A DNA stretch of 8,104 bases, from assembly GCA_946887105.1 (NCBI GenBank), contig CAMPKJ010000227.1:1-8104 (forward strand). The letters are read 5' to 3'. The stretch comes from an uncultured Acidobacteriota bacterium (GTDB lineage: Bacteria > Acidobacteriota > Thermoanaerobaculia > Gp7-AA8). Below the pieces are notes generated by a model. That model saw only the letters and a program-made list of their open reading frames with translations, did not search any database and had not been told where the DNA came from. The position numbers were made by a program, and so were the translations under genes. The first letter of the stretch is position 1, and every line of letters starts with the position of its first letter. Below are positions 1 through 6,235 of this stretch, in pieces.

Positions 1-767
1 CGGTCGAAGCGGAGCCGCGGCCGGATCGGGTGCTGGTGGTCGAAGACGATCCGAACGCGTACGAGCTGATCGCGGCCGCGCTGCAATCGGCCGGCTTCCT
101 CTCCATCCGCGCGCGGCACGGAGACGAGGCGCTGCGCCTGGCCCGGGAAACGAAACCGATCGCGGTGACGCTCGATCTCGTGCTGCCCGGCGTCGATGGC
201 TGGGAAGTGCTCAAGCGGCTCAAGAACGACGAAGCCACGTGCAAGCTGCCGGTGGTGATCATCTCGATGGTCGACAATCGCGATCTCGGCATCGCGCTCG
301 GCGCCGACGATTACTTCATCAAGCCGGTCGATCGTCCGCGCCTGCTCGAACGATTGCGCGCCATCCGTGACGGCGACGTTACCGGCGGCAATGGGCGCCC
401 GCGATTGCTCGTGATCGATGACGACGCCGCGGTGCATTCGCTCCTCGACGAGGACCTTTCCTCCCTCGGCTACGCGATCGTGAACGCCTACAACGGCGAC
501 GAGGGACTGCGCGCCGCCATCGAATCCTCGCCCGACGTGATCATCCTCGACCTGATGATGCCGAACATGAGCGGCTTCGAAGTCGCCGGCGCGCTGAAGG
601 ACAATCCGGTCACGGCGAACATCCCCATCCTCGTGCTGACCTCGAAGGAAGTCTCACGCGACGACCGCGACCTCCTGCACGCGAAGGTCTCCAGCTTCGT
701 GCAGAAGGGAAAGTCGGCGCGCGATCAGCTGGTGCGCGAGATCCGGCGCGTCACCGCATCCCACTGA
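1..767 (+). CDS. Tandem two-receiver response regulator, probably the C-terminus of a hybrid histidine kinase (5' partial)
   Basis: A phosphotransfer signalling protein with two CheY-like receiver domains, acting in the cytoplasm or on the cytoplasmic side of a sensor kinase. A GTG at 30 would give 245 residues. Counting from it, receiver 1 (about 1-115) has acidic-pocket residues E5, D6 and D7, phospho-acceptor D49 in TLDLVLPG, S79, and K98 in the FIKP motif. Receiver 2 (about 125-240) has D130-D132, phospho-acceptor D174 in ILDLMMPN, T204 and K226. Both domains therefore look phosphorylatable. The GTG is probably not the real start: the frame is open to the window edge and encodes a Glu/Pro/Arg-rich linker (VEAEPRPDR) running straight into the first beta strand. 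That is typical of receivers following a kinase core. There is no DNA-binding or enzymatic output domain after receiver 2. The last 17 bp overlap the convergent beta-lactamase gene. The receiver assignment is firm; the upstream kinase is inferred. Confidence 0.93.
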   Translation, partial: VEAEPRPDRVLVVEDDPNAYELIAAALQSAGFLSIRARHGDEALRLARETKPIAVTLDLVLPGVDGWEVLKRLKNDEATCKLPVVIISMVDNRDLGIALGADDYFIKPVDRPRLLERLRAIRDGDVTGGNGRPRLLVIDDDAAVHSLLDEDLSSLGYAIVNAYNGDEGLRAAIESSPDVIILDLMMPNMSGFEVAGALKDNPVTANIPILVLTSKEVSRDDRDLLHAKVSSFVQKGKSARDQLVREIRRVTASH

Positions 768-1608
768 GCGTTTCATACGCTTCCTTCGCCGCCGCCGCGA
801 CGTCATCCTCGCGCATTTTTTCCGGCGACGTGCCCCCCTTCGAGAAGACCACGATCACATAGTGGTTCCCGTCGGGCGACGTCACGATCGCGGCGTCGTT
901 GACCACTCCCGGCATCGTGCCGGTCTTGTGTGCGACCACCGAGCCGGCGGGCATCACCGCCTTGATGCGCCGTGCGCCGGTGGGCGTGTCGATCATCCAC
1001 CGCATGAGCAGGTCGTGACTGGCCTCCGACAAGCCTTCGCGCCGCTTCCAGAACGTCGCCAGCAGCTCGGCCATGTCATCCGGCGTGGCGGTGTCGCGGA
1101 TGTCCGTCGCATACGCCGCGCGGCCGCCGGGCTCGTGCAGATGTTCGGAAATGGTCTTCTCGGTGCGGTCGATGCGAATGCTGGGAACGCCAAGCTCGAC
1201 CATGCGTTTCGAAACGGGCAGCGGCCCGCCGAGGAGGCGGATGGTGGTGTCGCAGGCCGTGTTGTCGCTGAGCGAGACCGTGTAGCGCAGCAGCTCGCGC
1301 AACGTGATCGTGACCGGCTTCCCCTTCGCGTCGTCGCGCAACGGACTCCAGCCGGGCGAGAAGTCGTGCGGCTCGATGGTGATCTGCTGATCGAGCTTCA
1401 ACGTCCCCGTATCGACGCGCTGCAACGCCGTCAGCACGATCGGAAACTTGTAGACGCTTCCCATCGGGAACGGCTCATCTCCGCGGATGCTGAGGCGCTG
1501 ACCCGATTCGAGATGAACCGCGGAGACGCCGATCACCGCATCCGAGGACTGCGGCGGGAGCATGAACGCGGCGGCGAGAAGCAGTGCGGTGATGATCATG
1601 CGCGGCAC
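751..1608 (-). CDS. bla: Class A serine beta-lactamase, exported
   Basis: Hydrolyses the beta-lactam ring by an acyl-enzyme mechanism in the periplasm. From the GTG start at 1608 the product is 285 residues, normal for class A. The defining motifs are in order: SVYK (S51, K54; nucleophile and general base), SDN (114-116), a glutamate in RTEKT (E150, the likely Glu166 equivalent of the omega loop), the RDTATP segment, and KTG (228-230). SDNTACD resembles the SDNNACD of the PER/CfxA-like A2 branch, but that placement is tentative. The N-terminus is a signal peptide: MIITALLLAAAFML then a polar PPQSSDA region. Start choice: the longest frame opens with TTG at 1629; the GTG at 1608 has AGGA six bases upstream; the ATG at 1599 gives the shortest leader and is the alternative. 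It lies 106 bp downstream of the lipocalin-like gene on the same strand, with a hairpin between. No LysR-type ampR-like regulator is adjacent. The substrate range cannot be read from sequence. Confidence 0.93.
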   Translation of the reverse strand: MPRMIITALLLAAAFMLPPQSSDAVIGVSAVHLESGQRLSIRGDEPFPMGSVYKFPIVLTALQRVDTGTLKLDQQITIEPHDFSPGWSPLRDDAKGKPVTITLRELLRYTVSLSDNTACDTTIRLLGGPLPVSKRMVELGVPSIRIDRTEKTISEHLHEPGGRAAYATDIRDTATPDDMAELLATFWKRREGLSEASHDLLMRWMIDTPTGARRIKAVMPAGSVVAHKTGTMPGVVNDAAIVTSPDGNHYVIVVFSKGGTSPEKMREDDVAAAAKEAYETLSGMR

Positions 1609-1614
1609 AGTAGG

Positions 1615-1618
1615 TCCT
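1615..1618 (-). promoter_or_regulatory. Ribosome binding site deciding the beta-lactamase start
   Basis: On the minus strand AGGA sits six bases before the GTG at 1608 and fifteen bases before the ATG at 1599. The spacing favours the GTG. The TTG at 1629 lies upstream of this site and has no Shine-Dalgarno of its own. Confidence 0.5.
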
Positions 1619-1655
1619 GATTGCGGCAATGAAAAGGCGATGTTCGTGAAATTCG

Positions 1656-1704
1656 CCCCTCATCCGGCCTTCGGCCACCTTCTCCCCGCGACGCGGGGAG
1701 AAGG
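1656..1704. repeat. REP-like double hairpin between lipocalin and beta-lactamase genes
   Basis: Two adjacent palindromes. The first is GGCC-TTC-GGCC at 1666-1676. The second has a perfect 12-bp stem, 1678-1689 with 1693-1704, around a GAC loop. The layout (CCCCTCATCC, GGCCTTCGGCC, then CCTTCTCCCCGC and its inverse) is the familiar form of dispersed extragenic palindromes found in many high-GC bacteria. It begins 11 bases after the lipocalin stop codon on the minus strand. There it could attenuate transcription or protect the 3' end of the message before the beta-lactamase gene. No T-run follows, so it is not a classical intrinsic terminator. Confidence 0.75.
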
Positions 1705-1714
1705 CAGAGCGGTG

Positions 1715-2806
1715 TCACGGCTGCCGGAAAGCCTTGTCGTATCCGGTCATCTCCACGTATCCCTCGCCGCGCACCGCGTTGCCGCCGAACGAGCCGGTCA
1801 CATCCACGGCGCCCTCCCAATACGTGATGTGCGTCGAGCCGGGCGTGATCAACTCCTGTTCGCGCATCAGCGGTTGCAGCGTGAGCGTGACGCCGAACGG
1901 CGGCAGCTCGACGCGCCAGCCCATCGGATAGGTCGCGCCGCTCTTTTTCGATTTCCAGCGCGACAGCGGCGTGATGCGCATCTGCTCGCGGCGGATCGGG
2001 ATGACGTCGCCGCTGCTGGTGATGATCGATCCGGACGAGGTCACGTCGGGCGTGCCGTCCGTGCGGCGGATGATGTACAGCATCACCTCGGCATCGTTAT
2101 CGAGCTGGATCGAAAACCAGTCCCACCCCTGCTGGCTCTCGCGCAGCGACGCGCTGCCGAACTCGTGGTCCATCCACGCCTGTCCGCGCGCGCGCTGGCC
2201 GTTCACGGTGCCTTCCACCTCGAGACGGGTCATCGAGTAGTAGTGCGACGCGTAACCCTCGCCCTGCGCCTTCACGCTGATGCCGTTCTGTCCGTGCACC
2301 GCCGGCGGCTTGATGGAGCGCAGCGTGAGATCGATGGCGTCCTGTCCTTCCGCGGCGACGAGCTTCCACGACCCGTCGGGATTCGTCGACGCGCGCCACC
2401 CTTCGTTGAAGACGTCGAGGTGACCGGCACGCGCGTCCGCGGTGAACGGCGACGCGCGATTGAGCTTCTCGTAATAGCGGAAGCGTTTCGCCGCGACGTC
2501 GGTGATCGCGAAATGCGCCGGCATGATTTGCTGCAGGTCCCATTGCGTCGCCTTCGGCGCGCCCGCGGTGATGCCGACGCGGAAGAACGTGACCTCGAAT
2601 CCGTAGCGCTTCCCGGACTCCGTGCGCAGATGGCCGGTGTAGTACCACCATTCGGTGCGGTAGTCGGGATGGGAGCCATGGTCGCGAGGAAACGAGAACT
2701 CGTAGCCCGGTCGCGCGAGGCGAAAGTCCGCTGCGAACGAGGAACGATGAACGATGAACGATGACGCCAGAATCACGGTCAGTGCGAGTGCGCGGCCTTT
2801 GTTCAT
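1715..2806 (-). CDS. Secreted lipocalin-like protein of the AttH / carotenoid 1,2-hydratase-like family
   Basis: A 363-residue exported protein of the 'predicted secreted hydrolase' family (COG5621 type). It shares the double lipocalin-like beta-barrel fold with AttH and the carotenoid hydratase CrtC. Family landmarks are visible: DHGSHPDYRTEWWYYTGHL (42-60), PAHFAITD (96-103), WMDHEFGS (211-218) and GWDWFSIQLDN (227-237). The rest is rich in alternating beta-strand patterns up to GEGYVEMTGYD. Residues 1-25 form a signal peptide with a likely cut at SFA/ADF. That leader is odd: residues 15-24 (SSFIVHRSSF) are encoded by heptamer repeats, putting His and Arg just before the cleavage site. The ATG at 2806 also lies in a repeat unit. 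In-frame extension upstream is blocked, because the ATG at 2827 reads MNEER then stop. Family members often accompany an ABC exporter of the AttEFG type; none is seen here. Its substrate is unknown, and there is no carotenoid gene nearby to support a CrtC role. Confidence 0.85.
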   Translation of the reverse strand: MNKGRALALTVILASSFIVHRSSFAADFRLARPGYEFSFPRDHGSHPDYRTEWWYYTGHLRTESGKRYGFEVTFFRVGITAGAPKATQWDLQQIMPAHFAITDVAAKRFRYYEKLNRASPFTADARAGHLDVFNEGWRASTNPDGSWKLVAAEGQDAIDLTLRSIKPPAVHGQNGISVKAQGEGYASHYYSMTRLEVEGTVNGQRARGQAWMDHEFGSASLRESQQGWDWFSIQLDNDAEVMLYIIRRTDGTPDVTSSGSIITSSGDVIPIRREQMRITPLSRWKSKKSGATYPMGWRVELPPFGVTLTLQPLMREQELITPGSTHITYWEGAVDVTGSFGGNAVRGEGYVEMTGYDKAFRQP

Positions 2807-2834
2807 CGTTCATCGTTCCTCGTTCATCGTTCAT
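2735..2834. repeat. Palindrome element 1: inverted arrays of a 7-bp repeat
   Basis: The left arm holds GAACGAG followed by three GAACGAT units (2735-2762). The right arm holds GTTCATC, GTTCATC, GTTCCTC, GTTCATC and a partial GTTCAT (2801-2834). The two arms share a perfect 25-bp inverted repeat, 2735-2759 with 2801-2825, around a 41-nt centre. The left arm lies inside the lipocalin signal-peptide codons, and the right arm contains that gene's ATG. A positive-strand ATG at 2761 opens a frame that passes through the right arm into the TPR/cNMP gene. Confidence 0.92.
2817..2821 (-). promoter_or_regulatory. Shine-Dalgarno-like GAGGA supplied by a variant repeat unit
   Basis: The third heptamer of the right arm is GTTCCTC instead of GTTCATC. 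Read on the minus strand it is GAGGAAC, placing GAGGA ten bases before the lipocalin ATG at 2806. The spacing is slightly long but usable. The single-base variant thus turns a repeat unit into a plausible ribosome binding site. Confidence 0.4.
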
Positions 2835-2835
2835 A

Positions 2836-4653
2836 ATGACAGTCCCCATGGCTGAACAGCCCGTCGGCACACGCGCACGTTTCCGCACTCTCGCGGCGGA
2901 GACCGCTCTGCCGATCGACGCCGACGACCTGCTCGCGCTGGCGCGGCGCTACGCCGACCAGGGCATGTACGACGAGTCGATCCATCTCTACGAGATGGCC
3001 GAGAAGCTCAAGCCGGGCTCGGTCGCGCTGCGCATCAACCTGGCGCGCGTGCGCGATATGAAAAAGCACGCCGAGGAGTCGCGGTACCGCGATGTGAAAG
3101 CGGAAGTGGTCGCCGAGCGCGGCCGCGACGAGGTCGACTCATCGCAGTACGTCGGCCTCGCGCAGTACTACATGGCCAAGGACCAGACCTCCAAAGCGAT
3201 CGAGTTGCTCGAGATCGCCAAGATCAAGACCCCGAACAATTACCGCCCCTTCGAAATCCTCGGCCGCCTCTACTACTCGCAGGGCGAGTGGGACGTCGCG
3301 CACGAGGAGATCCAGAAGGCGCGCAAGCTCAACCCGTTCGATCGCGGGCTGGCGGAGATCTCCGGACGGATCCAGTTCGAGCTGAAGAACTTCGATCTCG
3401 CGCTGAACGACTTCGTCGACGCGTTCCTGCTGGCGACGGACCAGAAAGGGGAGTCGACCGAGCCGGTGCGGCGCATGATCAACACGCTCAAGCGCGTGCA
3501 CAACATCGACGCCAAAGACCTCAACGCGCGCATCAAGGAGCGCGTCGAGCAGCTCCAGCTCTGCACCGAACGCCTCGAGCTGCGGAAGGAAAACCTCTTC
3601 CGCTTCGACTCGCACAAAGACATCAAAGGCATCCTGCAGAAGATCACCCGCGCGGCCGAAAAGCGCGAAGACCTGATCACCACCTCGCACGACCTGCGCC
3701 GGCTGGCCGTCTTCCAGCACATGAAGGACGAGCAGATCTTCCGCCTGTCGCGCTTCGTGCGCGTCGAGGGCTACGCGACCGGCGATTACGTCTTCCGCGA
3801 AGACGACCGCTCGATGGACTTCTACGTCGTCAAAGACGGCCGCATCGAGATCCGCAAGGAGACGCCGTTCGGCCCGCAGATCCTCGGCACCCTCACCGCC
3901 GACACGATCTTCGGCGAGATGAACTTCATCGACAGAACGCACCGGTCGAGCGACGGTCTCGCCGTCGAGGCGTCGGCGTGCTACACGTTCTCGTTCAGCG
4001 CGCTCGACCAGCTGATGGACGAGGACAAGGAGCTCGCCGTCGGCCTGCACTGGGCGTTCTGGCGATCGCTGACGGAAAAGGTTCGCGACGCGAACGAGCA
4101 ACTGAAGCTCTTCTTCCAGGAAGACGCCAAACGCGGCGCGGGCCGCAAACGCGCCGTGGACGGCAAACGCGAGACCCAGCAGGTCACGGTCAAGTCGGAA
4201 GACAAGGTCGACCTCTTCCGCGAGCGCGGACTCTCCGCCGCGGAAATGAAACTGCTGGCCACATTCTCGAGCGAGGAGCGCTTCCGCGAAGGGAGCATGA
4301 TCTTCCGCGAGGGCGAGCGCGGCGACAAGCTCTACATCGTCCTCGACGGCCGCGTGCGCATCTCGAAGTTCATCCCCGGCGTCGGCGAGGAAGCGCTGAC
4401 CGTGCTCGACCGCGGCGACTTCTTCGGCGAGATGGCGCTCATCGACGACAAGCCGCGCTCCGCCGACGGCAAAGCGCACGAAGGCGACGCGACGGTGCTT
4501 TCCATCGACCGCGCCACTCTCAACGAAATCCTGTCCATGGACCCGCACGCATCGCTGCAGTTCCTGAACCTGCTCTGCCGCATGATCAGCAGGCGACTGC
4601 GCGAGATCAACGAGAAGATCGTGCAGTGGAAGTACATGAGCGGCGGGTTCTAA
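2836..4653 (+). CDS. TPR protein with two cyclic-nucleotide-binding domains
   Basis: A soluble sensor or scaffold protein of 605 residues from the ATG at 2836. Residues about 30-60 and 103-170 are TPR-like helical pairs, for example LARRYADQGMYDESIHLYEMAEKL and later the FEILGRLYYSQGEWDVAHEEI segment. A charged helical linker follows to about 285. The first cNMP-binding beta-roll spans about 290-395, with phosphate-binding cassette FGEMNFIDRTHRSS starting at 359. A basic, charged linker (about 430-460) leads to the second roll at about 465-570, with FFGEMALIDDKPRSA starting at 529. Both cassettes keep the Gly-Glu pair and an Arg, so cAMP or cGMP binding is plausible. The second is closer to the consensus. 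No HTH, kinase, channel or membrane segment is present, so output is presumably by protein contact. Starts at 2836 and 2848 both lack a Shine-Dalgarno; 2761 lies in repeat sequence and overlaps the divergent gene. The stop codon directly abuts palindrome element 2. Confidence 0.9.
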   Translation: MTVPMAEQPVGTRARFRTLAAETALPIDADDLLALARRYADQGMYDESIHLYEMAEKLKPGSVALRINLARVRDMKKHAEESRYRDVKAEVVAERGRDEVDSSQYVGLAQYYMAKDQTSKAIELLEIAKIKTPNNYRPFEILGRLYYSQGEWDVAHEEIQKARKLNPFDRGLAEISGRIQFELKNFDLALNDFVDAFLLATDQKGESTEPVRRMINTLKRVHNIDAKDLNARIKERVEQLQLCTERLELRKENLFRFDSHKDIKGILQKITRAAEKREDLITTSHDLRRLAVFQHMKDEQIFRLSRFVRVEGYATGDYVFREDDRSMDFYVVKDGRIEIRKETPFGPQILGTLTADTIFGEMNFIDRTHRSSDGLAVEASACYTFSFSALDQLMDEDKELAVGLHWAFWRSLTEKVRDANEQLKLFFQEDAKRGAGRKRAVDGKRETQQVTVKSEDKVDLFRERGLSAAEMKLLATFSSEERFREGSMIFREGERGDKLYIVLDGRVRISKFIPGVGEEALTVLDRGDFFGEMALIDDKPRSADGKAHEGDATVLSIDRATLNEILSMDPHASLQFLNLLCRMISRRLREINEKIVQWKYMSGGF

Positions 4654-4757
4654 GAGGCGGTTCCTCGGCGTTCCTCGGGCGGTTCCTCGGAGTTCCTCGG
4701 AGTGCGCCAACGGCCGAGGAACTCCGAGGGACCCGAGGAACTCCGAGGAACCGCCTC
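4654..4757. repeat. Palindrome element 2: inverted arrays of a ~10-bp repeat between convergent genes
   Basis: The left arm (4654-4700) carries four GTTCCTCGG(N) units. The right arm (4714-4757) carries the inverse, CCGAGGAAC-type units. The outer 17 bases of each arm match at 16 positions. The inner 10 bp (4691-4700 with 4714-4723) match perfectly around a 13-nt centre. The middle pairs with one G-T wobble and a small bulge on the left side. The element starts one base after the TAA of the TPR/cNMP gene and ends inside the TGA of the brkB-like gene. It therefore fills the whole intergenic gap. It could terminate both convergent transcripts, although no T-run is seen. Confidence 0.92.
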
Positions 4758-6177
4758 AAGCCAGGTCCGTCCCCCGCACTTCCCGCGGCGAATACAACTC
4801 CCTCACCAGTCTTCCGATGGACATGCGATTGAGCGTCGCGGCGGTGCAGTCGTTGACGCTCGTGAAGATCTCGCCGATGGCGGTGCGTTCGCGGTCGTTC
4901 GCGCCGATGTCGGGGAGCAGGCGCATCACGCCTTCCATCTGCGTGAGCACTTCCTCGACGCTGATGCGGTCCGGATCGCACGCGGGGACGTAGCCGGTCC
5001 ATTCGTTGCCCACCGGCGAAACGAGCTTGCTGTCTTCCAGCTTCCGCATTACGCGCAGCATCTGCGAATCGGTCGTTCCAAATTGTTCGGCCAGGCGATA
5101 GGTCGACGGCGGTTCTTCGCGGCGATCGAAACGGCGCGAGATCTCCACCAGTCCGCGCAGCGCGAAGTAGAGGTCGTACTGCGGCTCGTCTTTCACCTGG
5201 TCGGCGGATGCGCGCAGCAGGCCGTAGAGGTTTTGCCAGACATAGCAGACTTCGACGCCGAGGAGGATCACCACCCACATGATCTCGATGGCGATCAGGA
5301 AGATCAGCGCCAGGCCGACCGTCCCGTAGATCACGTTCATCTGCCCGCTGATGAGGAAGCTCGCGTAGATGCCGAAGCCCCAGCGCACGAGCGAGAACAG
5401 CAGCGTGGTGACCAGCGCGCCGATCATCGCGGAGGTCAGCTTCACCCGCGTCGACGGCACCAGCCAGAAGAGCATGGTGAAGCCGATGTACAGCACCACG
5501 ATCGGCACGACCGTGAAGATCAGATCGCCCTGGAACAGCACGCGCAGATAACGGTTGCGCTCCAGCATGGCCGTGGTCGTGAACGAGAGGCCCATCAGCA
5601 GCGGGCCCCAGAAAAAGAGCATCGTGAAGGCGATGATCTTCTGGCGATAGCCGCGCGCGCTGCGCACCTTCCAGATCTGATTCACCGCGCCTTCGACCGC
5701 GAGGAAGAGGCGGAAGGCGATGAACATGAACAGGATGCCGCCCAGCGTCGATGCCGTGCCGGCGTTGTCCATGAAACGGCGCAGCTGATAGGTGATCTGC
5801 GGCGACTGGTACGGGATGACGGCGTTGAGGATCGAGTCGATCTGTTGCGTCGCGCCCGGAAAGACGGACTGGAAGGTGCTCTGCAGAATCTGCGTGAACG
5901 CGACCATCAGCGGGATCAGCGACAGCAGCGTCGTGTACGCGAGCGAGGCCGCGCGCGCCGTTCCTTCGATGTTCCAGAACTCCCGGATCACTTCGCGCAG
6001 GAAGAGGAAAAACTCGACGATCATCGCCCGCGCGCGCTGCTGCCCGAAGCCATGGCGGCGGTAGACGAGCACAGCCGGATCGGTGAGCCACGACCAGAGC
6101 AGGTTCTTGCCGGAAACGAACTTTCCGACCCATCGCTGCCGTGTCGAAACCGGCCGGTCCTGTGGGGGCTCGCCCAT
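4756..6177 (-). CDS. YihY/BrkB family inner-membrane protein with Rrf2-like winged-helix C-terminus
   Basis: A 473-residue polytopic protein of the YihY/virulence factor BrkB family (once called RNase BN; the true transport or enzymatic role is unsettled). The family core starts with an amphipathic FFLFLREVIREFWN helix, then TM1 at about 78-97 (ASLAYTTLLSLIPLMVAF, the family signature). Further TM segments lie near 145-162, 181-200, 218-240, 248-275 and 283-310. Residues about 336-460 are a soluble tail resembling an Rrf2-type winged helix: YRLAEQFGTTDSQMLRVMRKL (360-380), a TGY wing, then RISVEEVLTQMEG. No Rrf2 Fe-S cysteine cluster is evident. The ATG at 6177 is chosen because the longer ATG at 6265-6267 would run into the divergent DUF4112 gene and adds a non-conserved leader. 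No Shine-Dalgarno is visible. It is divergent from the DUF4112-cls pair, with 58 bp between starts, so shared control with the lipid genes is possible. Confidence 0.9.
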   Translation of the reverse strand: MGEPPQDRPVSTRQRWVGKFVSGKNLLWSWLTDPAVLVYRRHGFGQQRARAMIVEFFLFLREVIREFWNIEGTARAASLAYTTLLSLIPLMVAFTQILQSTFQSVFPGATQQIDSILNAVIPYQSPQITYQLRRFMDNAGTASTLGGILFMFIAFRLFLAVEGAVNQIWKVRSARGYRQKIIAFTMLFFWGPLLMGLSFTTTAMLERNRYLRVLFQGDLIFTVVPIVVLYIGFTMLFWLVPSTRVKLTSAMIGALVTTLLFSLVRWGFGIYASFLISGQMNVIYGTVGLALIFLIAIEIMWVVILLGVEVCYVWQNLYGLLRASADQVKDEPQYDLYFALRGLVEISRRFDRREEPPSTYRLAEQFGTTDSQMLRVMRKLEDSKLVSPVGNEWTGYVPACDPDRISVEEVLTQMEGVMRLLPDIGANDRERTAIGEIFTSVNDCTAATLNRMSIGRLVRELYSPREVRGTDLA

Positions 6178-6235
6178 CGCGGGACAGGATAAACGCAATG
6201 GTCGCGCCCGCGAGGCCGGTGCTACTCTCGTGACG
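6178..6235. promoter_or_regulatory. Divergent intergenic region between brkB-like gene and DUF4112-cls operon
   Basis: Promoters for both directions are expected in or next to these 58 bases, because the two start codons face away from each other. The stretch is GC-rich with one A-richer patch (GGATAAACGCAA, about 6187-6198). I see no convincing -35/-10 pair, operator palindrome or Shine-Dalgarno for either gene. The assignment rests on gene arrangement alone. Confidence 0.35.

Noticed and set aside
862..1620. Long positive-strand open frame opposite the beta-lactamase
   Set aside because: The Arg/His/Gly/Ala-rich translation has no domain. It is the antisense of a well-supported gene in GC-rich DNA.
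2735..2825. Terminal inverted repeats of an insertion sequence
   Set aside because: Only 41 nt lie between the arms, with no transposase. The arms are tandem heptamers that run into coding sequence, and no target-site duplication is visible.
2761..2835. ATG at 2761 as the start of the TPR/cNMP protein
   Set aside because: It lies in repeat sequence overlapping the divergent gene and adds 25 residues of repeat translation (SSFIVPRSSFI) with no domain content. It is kept only as a phase-variation idea.
2832..2837. CATAAT as a -10 box for the TPR/cNMP gene
   Set aside because: It resembles TATAAT, but the sequence about 17 bp upstream is only repeat (TTCATC) and matches -35 at three of six bases. 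It also directly abuts the start codon.
3139..4710. 523-residue negative-strand frame opposite the TPR/cNMP gene
   Set aside because: Low-complexity Leu/Val/Asp/Glu-rich antisense translation, while the positive strand has clear domains.
4654..4757. CRISPR array or classical intrinsic terminator
   Set aside because: Units are about 10 bp with no spacers and are inverted across the centre, so it is not CRISPR. No T-run follows either arm, so a classical intrinsic terminator is not supported.
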